Source of the DNA: an uncultured Prevotella sp.
Lineage (GTDB): Bacteria > Bacteroidota > Bacteroidia > Bacteroidales > Bacteroidaceae
DNA: 64,000 bases
NCBI GenBank assembly: GCA_900315635.1
Contig: OMZV01000008.1
Location: 1-64,000 of the forward strand
Direction: 5' to 3'
Under the pieces are notes generated by a model. It made no database searches. It was not told the DNA's origin and saw only the letters and a list, made by a program, of their open reading frames with translations. Of this stretch, positions 1-9,429 are shown piece by piece. A program made the translations under genes and the position numbers. The first letter of the stretch is position 1; each line of letters opens with the position of its first letter.

Positions 1-416
1 CACATGGTAAAAAGTCAGTCCAAACTAGAAAAATCGCATTCTTGGCGGTTTGGGCCGCAACGCTCTGAGACTTTAGTAGGGTTGCGGATTTGAGGGTTAA
101 TATAAAAAAGTGGACGGACATTATTACACCCAAAGCCTCTAGTGGTAGTACCGGCGGCAGAAAGGTGCCCTATAGCCAACCCCTACACAATCCACTTTCT
201 TGAGGGTTTGAAAAATTAATAACTTATTGATATACAACAATTTAAAATCAAACCTAGAGTAATTCAGTCCACTTTTGCACTAACATGCGTTTTTCTTATC
301 TTTTTTTTATATAATTTTGCTAGCAGAAAACTTAGACCAAACTTCAGATTAACGACTTTTTACAAACGAGTTTTTTCTGACTAACATTATCATTTTAAAA
401 CCAAAATTAAACACTT
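1..416. promoter_or_regulatory. Leader region upstream of susC, no gene seen
   Basis: No open reading frame of useful length enters from the left edge, so this is the control region of the glucan locus. It holds a 7-bp stem (CCGCAAC at 55-61, GTTGCGG at 81-87) and an inverted pair AAAAGTGGAC (106-115) and GTCCACTTTT (267-276), with a third partial copy TCCACTTT at 191-198. The second copy runs into CACTTTTG (270-277), one mismatch from the TAnnTTTG -7 box, which would give a leader of roughly 135 nt. The inverted pair could be a regulator site, but no regulator gene lies in the window. Promoter and operator roles are inferred. Confidence 0.35.
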
Positions 417-3400
417 ATGAGACAAACAAGAATCATTAGCTTATTGGTGGCTATGCTGTTTGCTGTAGTGACACAAGCCCAAAACGTTAAGTTCTCGGGT
501 ACTGTTGTCGACAATAACGGCGAGCCCATCATCGGCGCATCCGTTATGGAGAAGGGAACTTCTATAGGTTCCATCACCGACCTTGACGGAAACTTCAGTT
601 TCGATGGCACACAAGGGTCTACTCTTGTCATCTCCTATGTCGGCTATGTCAACCAGGAGGTTAAGGGCGGACAGAACATGAGAATCACCCTGAAGGAAGA
701 CACTAAAGCCCTCAACGAGGTCGTCGTTATCGGTTACGGTGTTCAGAAGAAGAGCGTTGTGACAGCATCTATCGCCAAGGTCGACGCCAGCGATATTGCC
801 GAGACAGCCCCTCTGCGTATGGATAACGCCCTGCAAGGACTTGCTGCCGGTGTAAACGTTACCGCATCATCAGGTCAGCCAGGTGCAGCAGCCCGCATAC
901 GTATTCGTGGTACTGGTACTATCAATAACTCCGACCCTCTGTACGTTGTCGATGGTATGCCTATCGAAGGTGGTCTCGACTACGTCAACCCAGCTGATAT
1001 TGAGAGCATTGAGGTACTGAAGGATGCCGCTTCAGGCGCTATCTACGGTGCACGTGCTGCCAACGGTGTTGTACTTGTTACTACTAAGAAAGGTAAAGCC
1101 GGCAAGGCAAAGATTAACTACAACTTCTCTTATGGTTGGCAGAGTCCTTGGAGACATCGTGATGTAACCAACGCTACTGAATATGCTGTTCTGCAGAATG
1201 AGCAGTACACCAACGCCGGACAGGCAGCGCCTTACGCTGACCCGTATTCTTACGGCAAGGGTACCGACTGGCAGGACCTCGTCTTCAACGACAATGCTCC
1301 TGTTGTCAACCATGATTTGAGCATCAGCGGCGCAAGCGACAAGCTCAACTACTATCTCGCTCTCGGTTACTACACACAGGATGGTATCGTAGGTGGTAAC
1401 TACGGACAGTCAAACTATCAGCGTCTGACTATGCGCAGCAACACTAACTACAACATCTTCGATGCAACTAAGGATCGCAGCTTCCTGAACAAACTCGACT
1501 TGACAGTCAACCTCTCATACGCTCGCATCAAGAGCCGTGGTTCTATCGATGCCGACTCTCAGTGGGGTTCTGTACTGGGTAGCGCACTTGCACTGTCACC
1601 AATCCTGACTCCTACAGTCAGTGGCGATGATGCAGCTGCACAGAATGCCAAATACACTTACACCGATCCTAAGACCGGCGAGATCGTTCCTTACGAGCCG
1701 CTTCGCGACCGTGCAGGCAATGTCCTTATGATTCCAGGAACAGCCTACAATGAGATCAACAACCCATTGGCTATGATGGCTACTCCTGCATCCCAAAACT
1801 GGAGCCATAAGTTCGTCAGCAACTTCGCCCTCGACTTGAACCTCTGGGATCAGTTGAAGTATCGTTTCAGCTGGAGCGCCGACTTGAGCTTCTGGGGCAA
1901 CGACAGCTATACTCCGCAGACTTTCTACCGTTCAGCCAACAATCTGGCTACAAAGACCAGTGCTTCAAGCCAGAGCGAGCGCGGCACTGTATGGCAGGTT
2001 GAGAATACTCTCTCTTACGATAAGACCCTCGGCAAGCACCACTTCAACGTTGTGCTCGGTCAGAGTGCATTCCGCAACAACGGTTGGGGTATCAATGCTA
2101 ACGCCGACTACCTTATCAACCCGAGCAAGCCTTACGTAAACTATACTACAGGTATCAACGAGAAATACTATCTCACACACGATGCTAACGGAAACATAAC
2201 CGGTGCAGTCACTGAGAATGGTGGCTCAGCATGGAGAAATGCTTACCACACAATGACATCACTCTTCTTCCGTGGCAGCTACGACTATGATGAGCGTTAC
2301 ATGGCTCAGTTCACAATTCGCCGTGATGGTTCAAGCCGTTTCGGTTCTAACCACAAGTACGGTACATTCCCTTCATTCTCTTTGGGATGGAATCTTACCA
2401 ATGAGCCTTACTTACAGCCACTGCGCAAGGCATTCAGCAACTTGAAGCTTCGTTTCAGCTGGGGTAAGAATGGTAACGATAACATCGGTAACTTCCGCTA
2501 CACAGTCAACACTGAAATGGGTAACAACTACTACTTCGGTAAGCAGTCTACTCTTTATCAGGGCTCTAAGGCAAGCGGTCTTCCTAACCCAGACCTTAAG
2601 TGGGAGGAGAGTGAGCAGACCGACTTCGGTATCGACTTTGGATTCCTTCAGAACTCTCTTACTTTGACCGTCGACTACTTCAAGAAGAAGACCAACGGTA
2701 TGCTGATGACCATGAACATCCCAAGTTACGTTGGTGAAGCTAAGCCTATCGGTAATGTTGGTGATATGGAGAACCAGGGCGTTGAGTTCGAGGCTGGTTA
2801 TAAGTTCAATGTCGGTCCTGTCAAACTCAACATCAAGGGCAACGCTTCTTACCTCAAGAACAAACTTATCCGCTACGGTAACGAAACTGGTTATGCCGAC
2901 TACGACACATGGCAGGGCGGTGGTGTCATCACCCGCGCTGAGAACGGTCAGCCATTCCCATTCTTCTATGGATTCAAGACTGCAGGTATCTTCCAGACTC
3001 CGGAAGAGGTTAAGGCTTACGTCAATAAGGACGGTAACATGATTCTGCCAAACGCAGTTCCTGGTGACATCCGCTTCGTCGATATAAACGGCGATGGCAA
3101 GATTGACAACGACGACCGCACCAACATTGGTAACGGTACTCCTAAGTGGACATTCGGTTTGAACCTCAACGCAAGCTGGCAGGGATTCGACTTCAGTATG
3201 TACTGGGCAGGTGTCGCAGGTGTTGACATCTTCGACGCTACTCGCCGCTCGGATATTGCATCAAGCAACTATCCTACATGGATGCTCGACCGCTGGACTG
3301 GTCCAGGCACAAGCAATAAGGTTCCTCGTCTCGTCAATGGTGATGCTAACAACTGGCAGAGCTCTGACCTCTTCATCAATGATGGTTCTTACTTCCGTCT

Positions 3401-3620
3401 GAAGAACATTACTCTCGGCTACACATTGCCTCAGAACATCACACGCAAGATTATGATTGACCGTCTACGTGTATTCGTTATGGCTGAGAACCTTGTTACA
3501 CTTACAAAGTATCATGGCTTCGATCCTGAAATCTCTTCAGGTGGTACATCTCTCGGAATCGACTATGGTGTATATCCACAGCCACGCACTTGGACTATCG
3601 GATTCAACGTTACACTCTAA
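417..3620 (+). CDS. SusC/RagA-family TonB-linked outer membrane transporter
   Basis: A 1067-residue TonB-dependent outer membrane channel that imports oligosaccharides. A signal peptide (residues 1-21, ending TQAQ) is followed by a CarboxypepD_reg-like beta-sandwich (about 25-92, with the GTVVDNNGEPIIGASV stretch), a TonB box near residues 100-108 (NEVVVIGYG), a plug domain containing RIRGTGTINNSDPLYVVDG, and a 22-strand-type barrel ending in an aromatic/hydrophobic tail (WTIGFNVTL), as usual for SusC. It is followed after 49 bp by its SusD partner and then by beta-glucan-active enzymes, so the likely cargo is laminarin-type or mixed-linkage beta-glucan oligosaccharides. The family is certain; the substrate is inferred from the neighbouring GH16, GH5 and GH3. 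Confidence 0.95.
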   Translation: MRQTRIISLLVAMLFAVVTQAQNVKFSGTVVDNNGEPIIGASVMEKGTSIGSITDLDGNFSFDGTQGSTLVISYVGYVNQEVKGGQNMRITLKEDTKALNEVVVIGYGVQKKSVVTASIAKVDASDIAETAPLRMDNALQGLAAGVNVTASSGQPGAAARIRIRGTGTINNSDPLYVVDGMPIEGGLDYVNPADIESIEVLKDAASGAIYGARAANGVVLVTTKKGKAGKAKINYNFSYGWQSPWRHRDVTNATEYAVLQNEQYTNAGQAAPYADPYSYGKGTDWQDLVFNDNAPVVNHDLSISGASDKLNYYLALGYYTQDGIVGGNYGQSNYQRLTMRSNTNYNIFDATKDRSFLNKLDLTVNLSYARIKSRGSIDADSQWGSVLGSALALSPILTPTVSGDDAAAQNAKYTYTDPKTGEIVPYEPLRDRAGNVLMIPGTAYNEINNPLAMMATPASQNWSHKFVSNFALDLNLWDQLKYRFSWSADLSFWGNDSYTPQTFYRSANNLATKTSASSQSERGTVWQVENTLSYDKTLGKHHFNVVLGQSAFRNNGWGINANADYLINPSKPYVNYTTGINEKYYLTHDANGNITGAVTENGGSAWRNAYHTMTSLFFRGSYDYDERYMAQFTIRRDGSSRFGSNHKYGTFPSFSLGWNLTNEPYLQPLRKAFSNLKLRFSWGKNGNDNIGNFRYTVNTEMGNNYYFGKQSTLYQGSKASGLPNPDLKWEESEQTDFGIDFGFLQNSLTLTVDYFKKKTNGMLMTMNIPSYVGEAKPIGNVGDMENQGVEFEAGYKFNVGPVKLNIKGNASYLKNKLIRYGNETGYADYDTWQGGGVITRAENGQPFPFFYGFKTAGIFQTPEEVKAYVNKDGNMILPNAVPGDIRFVDINGDGKIDNDDRTNIGNGTPKWTFGLNLNASWQGFDFSMYWAGVAGVDIFDATRRSDIASSNYPTWMLDRWTGPGTSNKVPRLVNGDANNWQSSDLFINDGSYFRLKNITLGYTLPQNITRKIMIDRLRVFVMAENLVTLTKYHGFDPEISSGGTSLGIDYGVYPQPRTWTIGFNVTL

Positions 3621-3669
3621 CACCTAACGAGTTTCAAACGTTACCTTACAACATTTAGAAATAAGCTTT

Positions 3670-5220
3670 ATGAAAACAAAGGAAATTATAGCTATAGGTC
3701 TTCTGGCAATTGCAACTGTAGGCTTCACAAGTTGCAGTGACAGCTTCCTGGACGTAGAGAACTTCGGAGCTGACGACCTAAACGAATACTATAAAACAGA
3801 TGCCCACCTTCAGGAGGCTGTCGTAGCTGCCTACGACCCTCTGCACTGGGCTGACTGGGGCAATGGTCAGTATTGCCCATACAACCTCATCAGCGATGTG
3901 ATGAGCGACGATATTAATGTTGGTGGTGCTACTGCATCCGACCAGCTGAACTGGCAGTTAATGTCAAACTACAACGCTACCCCTGACCAGAACCTCAGTG
4001 GATTCTGGACGGATGAATACAGTGGCGTTAAGCGTTGCAACGATGTCGTACAGTACGTTGATGCTGCTCTGCAGGACAGTACTCTCGGTATTTCCCGCAC
4101 TAACGCTAACTACTACAAGACACAGGCTCGTGTGCTTCGTTCTTTCTATTACATGTGGTTGTGGAAGATGTGGGGAAACATTCCTTACTTCACAACGAAC
4201 CTGCCAGCTGACAGTCACTATCTTGGTCCACAGTACTCTGCTGACTCAGTTTACCATGCAGTAATCACCGACCTTGAGGATGCCATCAACCAGAACAATC
4301 TGCCGATGAAAGCTGAGGCTGGTCAGGAAGGCCGTGTTACAAAGGCATTCGCTTACATGATTTACGCTGAGATGGTGATGTATCAGAAGGATGAGAGCCG
4401 TTATCCGAAGGCTCTGCAGTACATGCAGGAAATTATCAATAGCGGTCAGTATCGGCTCAATCCTGACTTCGCTGCAATCTGGACTGAAAGCGGCGAATGG
4501 TGCGACGAGAGCATCTATGAGATCAACTATCAGGACGACAACCACGTTCGCGGATGGAGCAATCCTCTCGGTGCCGGTGGTACCGTTCTGCCTCGTCTCG
4601 TCGGTCCTCGTGGATGGACATCAGGTGTTGACGGCATCGACCTCGGCTGGGGCTTCGGTCCTGTTCGCACAGAGACAGTTGACCTCTTTGCTGGCAACGA
4701 CACCCGTAAGAAGGTTACAGCTTACGACGCTGCTTCAGCAGCCGCTGCCAACGGTATTGACTTTGAGCACGGATATGAGTACACTGGTTACTATCTGGGT
4801 AAGTACATTCCACGTCCTGAGAACAACAAGGATGCAGGTTGGGATGTCGACCTGAACTTCAACAACAACTATCGTGTATACCGTTATTCAGAGACTCTGC
4901 TCAACGCAGCCGAGCTTCTGCTCCGCACAGGCGGCAATCAGGCACAGGCTCTTTACTATGTCAATCAAGTTCGCCAGCGTGCAGGTATCGCACAGCTTCC
5001 TTCTGTAACTCTCAGAGACGTCCTCAACGAGCGTCATCTTGAGTTCGTCGGAGAGGGCAAGCGCTACTTCGACCTTATCCGCACTGACCAGGCTTCTACA
5101 GTTCTTGTTGCAGGTTCAGCTGCCGGTCGCACCAACAACTGGACTGAGAATAAGAAGTATCTGCCTATCCCACAAGGTGAATTGAGCGCAGATCCTAACC
5201 TCAAGAACAATAATTACTAA
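3670..5220 (+). CDS. SusD/RagB-family glycan-binding lipoprotein
   Basis: A 516-residue outer membrane lipoprotein that caps the SusC barrel and captures glycan. The lipobox FTSC places the lipidated cysteine at residue 22. Family hallmarks are an N-terminal TPR-like helical region with FYYMWLWKMWGNIPYFT, a middle segment with QEIINSGQYRLNPDF, and the C-terminal LNERHLEFVGEGKRYFDLIR followed by YLPIPQGE. It is 49 bp downstream of susC and 23 bp upstream of the next lipoprotein, in the classic susCD-SGBP order, so the three are probably one transcript. Which glycan it binds is inferred from context only. Confidence 0.95.
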   Translation: MKTKEIIAIGLLAIATVGFTSCSDSFLDVENFGADDLNEYYKTDAHLQEAVVAAYDPLHWADWGNGQYCPYNLISDVMSDDINVGGATASDQLNWQLMSNYNATPDQNLSGFWTDEYSGVKRCNDVVQYVDAALQDSTLGISRTNANYYKTQARVLRSFYYMWLWKMWGNIPYFTTNLPADSHYLGPQYSADSVYHAVITDLEDAINQNNLPMKAEAGQEGRVTKAFAYMIYAEMVMYQKDESRYPKALQYMQEIINSGQYRLNPDFAAIWTESGEWCDESIYEINYQDDNHVRGWSNPLGAGGTVLPRLVGPRGWTSGVDGIDLGWGFGPVRTETVDLFAGNDTRKKVTAYDAASAAAANGIDFEHGYEYTGYYLGKYIPRPENNKDAGWDVDLNFNNNYRVYRYSETLLNAAELLLRTGGNQAQALYYVNQVRQRAGIAQLPSVTLRDVLNERHLEFVGEGKRYFDLIRTDQASTVLVAGSAAGRTNNWTENKKYLPIPQGELSADPNLKNNNY

Positions 5221-5243
5221 TTCACCTATTAAAGACTACAACA

Positions 5244-6653
5244 ATGAAAAATATATTGAAGACTTTCGGCTTGGTTGCTTTGGCAGGACTGGCTTTCACA
5301 GCTTGCTCGCCTGACGACTACGATGGTGTAAACCAGAATGGGTTGCCAAACGTGAACGACTATGCTGATGATTTCACAGTAACGGTCGACCAGAACACGA
5401 ACCAGGCACACTTCGAGTTTAATCCCGACGTTAAGGGTGTTGTTCCATTGTGGACTATCAATGGTTCCCGCTATTCCTCAGCATATAGCGACTCTGCTTA
5501 CTACCGCAAGGCCGGCGACTACACTGTCGACTGCCAGGTAAAGAACCGCAATGGTGTTTCCGATGGAAAGATTACCAAGACATTCCATATTGACAAGACA
5601 AAGTTGAACGGATTCGGCGGTTTCGTTGCCGACGGTCCTTACAACTTGTGGCGTCAGGATGATGCTTCTGTACACACTCCTACTTTCTGGTATGCACCGG
5701 GATGGAATCAGATTGCAGACCCATCATACAGTACCGAAGGTTATGACTTCGAAGGCGTGACATTCCCTCAGGCTACAACTGAGCAGTGGCAGGCTCAGAT
5801 GTTCATCCCATCAACTATCACTTTGTCAAAGGACAAGAGCTACGACTTCTCTGTAATCCTCACCTCTAACACTGACCACAACAACGTAACTGTTGAGGTG
5901 GGTGATGCAAATGGCAACATCATGTTCAACGAGAAGACAACTCTGAAAGCTGGTGAGCCTGTATGCTTCTGGAAGAGCGATGTTCCTGGTGTTGATGCTT
6001 CTAACGCACGTATCGTCCTCGACTTCGGAGGTAACGCAGAGAACACTTCTATCAACGTTGAGAATATTGTCCTGAAAGACCATGCCAACGACGATGGCAC
6101 TAAGGTTCCTGATGTTGTTATCGACCCGACAGTCTACACTTATGACTCGCCAAACAACATCTGGAAGCAGATCGACGACAACTTCGATCCGTCAATCATG
6201 ACATTCTACTATGCTAATGGCGCCAGCTGGGAAGCTAACCCTGACCCAATAGGCTTCAATGCCCTTGGAGGCGGTAAGTACGAGATTTCTCTGCCTGACG
6301 CAAGTTCACTTCAGTGGCAGGCTCAGGTAATCTTCCACACTGAGAACCTCGCCGGATTTGCACTGCCTGTAAAGGTTGGCGACAAGTACGACATTCGTGT
6401 AAAGGTTCATTCAAACAACGCCATTCCGGGTATGACTTTGAAGGTAACGGATTCTAATGACAAGGACAACTACTTGACTGCCGACCGTCATGACATCCCT
6501 GCCGATGAGGACTATGAGATTAAGTTGCCGGCTACCACGCTCTCAGGCAAGAAGGATGCAGCTACCCTGCAACTTGTCCTTGACTTTGGCGGTGCTCCTG
6601 CCGGAACAGTTGTCACGGTAAGTGATATTACTATTCAGAAGACAGCTGAGTAA
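5244..6653 (+). CDS. Surface glycan-binding lipoprotein (SGBP) with duplicated C-terminal domain
   Basis: A 469-residue lipoprotein (lipobox FTAC, Cys21). After a PKD-like Ig domain (about residues 40-118), the rest is two related modules. Each has an N(L/I)W(R/K)Q-x-DD opening, a (F/Y)-Y-A-x-G-x-x-W stretch, and a QWQAQ strand (around residues 130-280 and 300-467). This fits CBM-like beta-sandwiches that bind glycan on the cell surface, comparable to the SGBPs of Bacteroides laminarin and mixed-linkage glucan loci. It has no catalytic signature. It directly follows susD and precedes a strong terminator-like hairpin, so it closes the susCD-SGBP transcript. The ligand is inferred; the domain duplication is visible. 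Confidence 0.8.
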   Translation: MKNILKTFGLVALAGLAFTACSPDDYDGVNQNGLPNVNDYADDFTVTVDQNTNQAHFEFNPDVKGVVPLWTINGSRYSSAYSDSAYYRKAGDYTVDCQVKNRNGVSDGKITKTFHIDKTKLNGFGGFVADGPYNLWRQDDASVHTPTFWYAPGWNQIADPSYSTEGYDFEGVTFPQATTEQWQAQMFIPSTITLSKDKSYDFSVILTSNTDHNNVTVEVGDANGNIMFNEKTTLKAGEPVCFWKSDVPGVDASNARIVLDFGGNAENTSINVENIVLKDHANDDGTKVPDVVIDPTVYTYDSPNNIWKQIDDNFDPSIMTFYYANGASWEANPDPIGFNALGGGKYEISLPDASSLQWQAQVIFHTENLAGFALPVKVGDKYDIRVKVHSNNAIPGMTLKVTDSNDKDNYLTADRHDIPADEDYEIKLPATTLSGKKDAATLQLVLDFGGAPAGTVVTVSDITIQKTAE

Positions 6654-6662
6654 TCAGATAAT

Positions 6663-6705
6663 TCCGTGTGGACCTAGCCAAAACCAGGTCTACACGGATT
6701 TTTTT
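6663..6705 (+). terminator. Rho-independent terminator or attenuator after SGBP
   Basis: A 13-bp stem (6663-6675 with 6686-6698, TCCGTGTGGACCT against AGGTCTACACGGA, one G-T pair) is followed by a run of seven T. It starts 9 bp after the SGBP stop and ends 26 bp before the GH16 start. It may reduce readthrough so that the binding proteins are made in excess over the enzymes. Confidence 0.8.
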
Positions 6706-6731
6706 GTTTCAACGATTGAGTCATTTATAAT

Positions 6732-8075
6732 ATGAGGATAACAAAGAAAATATTAATAGGCTTACTGGCATTAGTTTTCCCTTTTGCTTCTTGCAGCAGT
6801 AACGACGACAATGACGGTCCGGCCCCTGACAGCGGTTCTGAGTTGAGCGTTGACCCGACTTCCATCAATGCACCGGCAACAGGCAGCACATTCACCATTA
6901 CAGTGAAGGCACAGCGTGGAGAATGGACAGCATATACCGATGCCGGATGGATAACACTGAGCAATCAGAATACCAATCAGAACACAGGAACAATAACAGC
7001 AAACATTGCCGCCAATACAACAGGAGCCCGCCAGGCTACCATCAATGTGCGTTCCGGCTCTACCCGCCAGACTATCACAGTATCACAGCAGGCTCCGCTG
7101 AGTGTCAGCAATGATGTTGTACGATTCTCTTCGATAGGTGGCAACGACACAATCACAGTTACAGCGACTGCCGACTGGGGCATAACATCCAGTGTCGATT
7201 GGATTAAAGTCAGTAAGTTGGATGCCACACACGCTGTCATCACTGCATCAGCAAATGACGCCCATGAATCCCGCACTGCCGACGTAACTGTAAAGACAGC
7301 TACCGAATCAAAGGCAGTATCAGTTGTTCAGGAATCCGTTGACGACCGCGAAATGCGCATTCCTGATGGATATACTCTAGACTGGCATGACGAGTTCGAT
7401 TATAACGGACAACTAAATTCCGACTGGACTGAAGAGTCTCAGCCTGCCGGATGGGTAAACAATGAGTTGGAAAATTACATCAAGGGTACATCCGTGAACG
7501 AAGTAAAGGACGGTAATCTAAATATCCATTGCTTCAAAGGCAACGACGGAAAGATCTACAGCGGTCGCGTTTACGCCAAGGTAAACCAAGGCTGGCAGTA
7601 TGGCTACTTCGAGGCACGCATAAAGTTGCCTAAAGGTAAGGGCACATGGCCGGCATTCTGGATGATGCCAGTATCACCGAGTGACAGCTGGCCACGTTGT
7701 GGTGAGATTGACATTATGGAGGAAGTTGGCGTTGTTCCTAACGAGGTTAGCTCAAGTTTCCATGCCCAAGGACATAACCACACCAACAACACTCAGATTA
7801 CTCATGCCATGAACATCGGCAATGCCGAAGGCGAATATCATGTCTATGCACTTGAATGGACACCAAACAATTTGACGACGTACGTCGATGGAAAGGTGCA
7901 GCTGACATACAACAATCCTGGTACTGGCGTCGTTGATTGGCCTTATGACAAGCCATTCTATGTCATCCTTAATCTCGCCTGGGGCGGAAGTTGGGGCGGC
8001 ATGAACGGTGTCGACGAGAGCGCACTCCCTGTAACTATGAATGTTGACTACGTCAGAGTTTTCAAAAAGAAGTAA
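6732..8075 (+). CDS. GH16 endo-beta-glucanase (laminarinase type) with two BACON domains
   Basis: A 447-residue lipoprotein (lipobox FASC, Cys21) expected to cut beta-1,3- or mixed-linkage glucan at the cell surface. Two Ig-like BACON modules (about residues 36-118 and 120-204) act as spacers or mucin/glycan-associated modules. They precede the GH16 jelly-roll (about 212-447), which opens with YTLDWHDEFDYNGQL. The catalytic motif GEIDIMEE gives nucleophile E325, assisting D327 and acid/base E330. The extra residue between D and E (ExDxxE) is the form typical of laminarinases rather than kappa-carrageenases or classic lichenases. It lies 23 bp upstream of GH5. Confidence 0.9.
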   Translation: MRITKKILIGLLALVFPFASCSSNDDNDGPAPDSGSELSVDPTSINAPATGSTFTITVKAQRGEWTAYTDAGWITLSNQNTNQNTGTITANIAANTTGARQATINVRSGSTRQTITVSQQAPLSVSNDVVRFSSIGGNDTITVTATADWGITSSVDWIKVSKLDATHAVITASANDAHESRTADVTVKTATESKAVSVVQESVDDREMRIPDGYTLDWHDEFDYNGQLNSDWTEESQPAGWVNNELENYIKGTSVNEVKDGNLNIHCFKGNDGKIYSGRVYAKVNQGWQYGYFEARIKLPKGKGTWPAFWMMPVSPSDSWPRCGEIDIMEEVGVVPNEVSSSFHAQGHNHTNNTQITHAMNIGNAEGEYHVYALEWTPNNLTTYVDGKVQLTYNNPGTGVVDWPYDKPFYVILNLAWGGSWGGMNGVDESALPVTMNVDYVRVFKKK

Positions 8076-8098
8076 ACAGATTACCAATAAAAGGCAAT

Positions 8099-9361
8099 AT
8101 GATACCCAAAGTAATTCTGGCAGTCATCTCATTATTGCTGACATCCGCTTTATCGGTTCAGGCAGTCAATGCTGCCGAACCGACAAAGGGGAAGTTCATA
8201 ACGATTGATGGTACGTCGCTTGTCGGTGAAAACGGCAAGCCGTACTATATCGTTGGAACGAATCTCGGCAACTGGCTTAACCCCGAAGGCTACATGTTCG
8301 GCTTCAAGAAGACCAACTGCGAATGGATGATAAACGAGATGGTATGCGAGATGGCAGGTCCCGACGCTGCCCGTGAGTTCTGGCAGAAGTTCAAGGACGA
8401 CTATATCACAGAGGACGACATTGCTTTCATTAGCAAATGTGGTGCCAATACTATCCGTCTGCCATTCAATTACAAACTCTTCACAGCCGAAGACTACATG
8501 GGAATGAACGATCCGCAAGAAGGTTTCCGTCTCATGGACAAGGTCATTGGATGGGCTAAGAAATACGGACTTCATGTCATTCTTGACATGCACGACTGTC
8601 CTGGCGGACAGACAGGTGACAATATTGACAACGGATATGGCTATCCCTGGCTGTTTGTCAGTGAGGCAAGCCAGAAGCAGTTCATCGACATCTGGACAAA
8701 GATAGCCACCCACTTTGCTGGTGAGCCGGCAGTTCTCGGTTACGAACTGATGAACGAGCCGATAGCAACGACATTCACAAAGGAAGTTCAGGAAGAACTA
8801 AACAAGAAGCTTGAGCCTCTTTACAAGAAAGCCGTCGCAGCCATCCGCACCGTCGACAAGAACCATATCATCCTTCTCGGCGGCTCACAGTGGAACAGCA
8901 ACTTCGAGCCGTTCACCGACTGGAAATTCGACAATAAGATAATGTACACCTGCCACCGTTACGGCGGCAATGCCACGAAGGAAGCCATCGGCAGTTTCAT
9001 TGCGTTCCGTGACAAGACCGGACTGCCAATGTACATGGGCGAACTAGGTCACAACACCGACAAATGGCAGTCCGACTTCGTCAAGGTTTTGCGCGAAGCC
9101 AACATCGGCTATACCTTCTGGCCATACAAGAAAATAGAATCATCATGTATGGTAGGAATTGCCAAGCCGGAAGAATGGGACAGAACGGTAGTGAAGTTCT
9201 CCGAAGCCGACCGCAATTCGTTCGATGCCATACGCAAGGCACGCCCCGACCAGGCGACAGCCTATAAACTCTTAATGCAGTTTGCTGAGAACTCAAAGTT
9301 CCAGAACTGCAACCCACAACCTGCTTATATTAGCTCAATAGGTTTAAGTTTTGGTTTTTAA
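8099..9361 (+). CDS. GH5-family glycoside hydrolase (cellulase superfamily)
   Basis: A 420-residue exported hydrolase with a signal peptide ending near AVNA and no lipobox, so probably periplasmic or secreted. The clan GH-A fold is recognised by GTNLGNWLNPEGYMF near the N terminus, by LDMHDCPGGQTG, by the acid/base motif GYELMNEP (E220) and by the nucleophile motif YMGELG (E315). The NLGNWL and DMHDCPG features resemble GH5 exo-beta-1,3-glucanase relatives, which suits a beta-glucan locus. The exact linkage (beta-1,3 or beta-1,4) cannot be fixed from sequence reading. It follows GH16 by 23 bp. Confidence 0.88.
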   Translation: MIPKVILAVISLLLTSALSVQAVNAAEPTKGKFITIDGTSLVGENGKPYYIVGTNLGNWLNPEGYMFGFKKTNCEWMINEMVCEMAGPDAAREFWQKFKDDYITEDDIAFISKCGANTIRLPFNYKLFTAEDYMGMNDPQEGFRLMDKVIGWAKKYGLHVILDMHDCPGGQTGDNIDNGYGYPWLFVSEASQKQFIDIWTKIATHFAGEPAVLGYELMNEPIATTFTKEVQEELNKKLEPLYKKAVAAIRTVDKNHIILLGGSQWNSNFEPFTDWKFDNKIMYTCHRYGGNATKEAIGSFIAFRDKTGLPMYMGELGHNTDKWQSDFVKVLREANIGYTFWPYKKIESSCMVGIAKPEEWDRTVVKFSEADRNSFDAIRKARPDQATAYKLLMQFAENSKFQNCNPQPAYISSIGLSFGF

Positions 9362-9394
9362 GGAAGATTGTATTTCAGGATAACATTTTTTTTG

Positions 9395-9403
9395 TAACTT
9401 TGC
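9395..9403 (+). promoter_or_regulatory. -7 box upstream of GH3
   Basis: TAACTTTGC matches the Bacteroidota -7 consensus TAnnTTTG and lies 27 bp before the GH3 start, within the 68-bp gap after GH5. A TTG at 9368-9370 is 24 bp upstream, a little far for the -33 element. GH3 may therefore also be transcribed alone. Confidence 0.6.
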
Positions 9404-9429
9404 ACCACAGACCTAACTAAATTATCATA

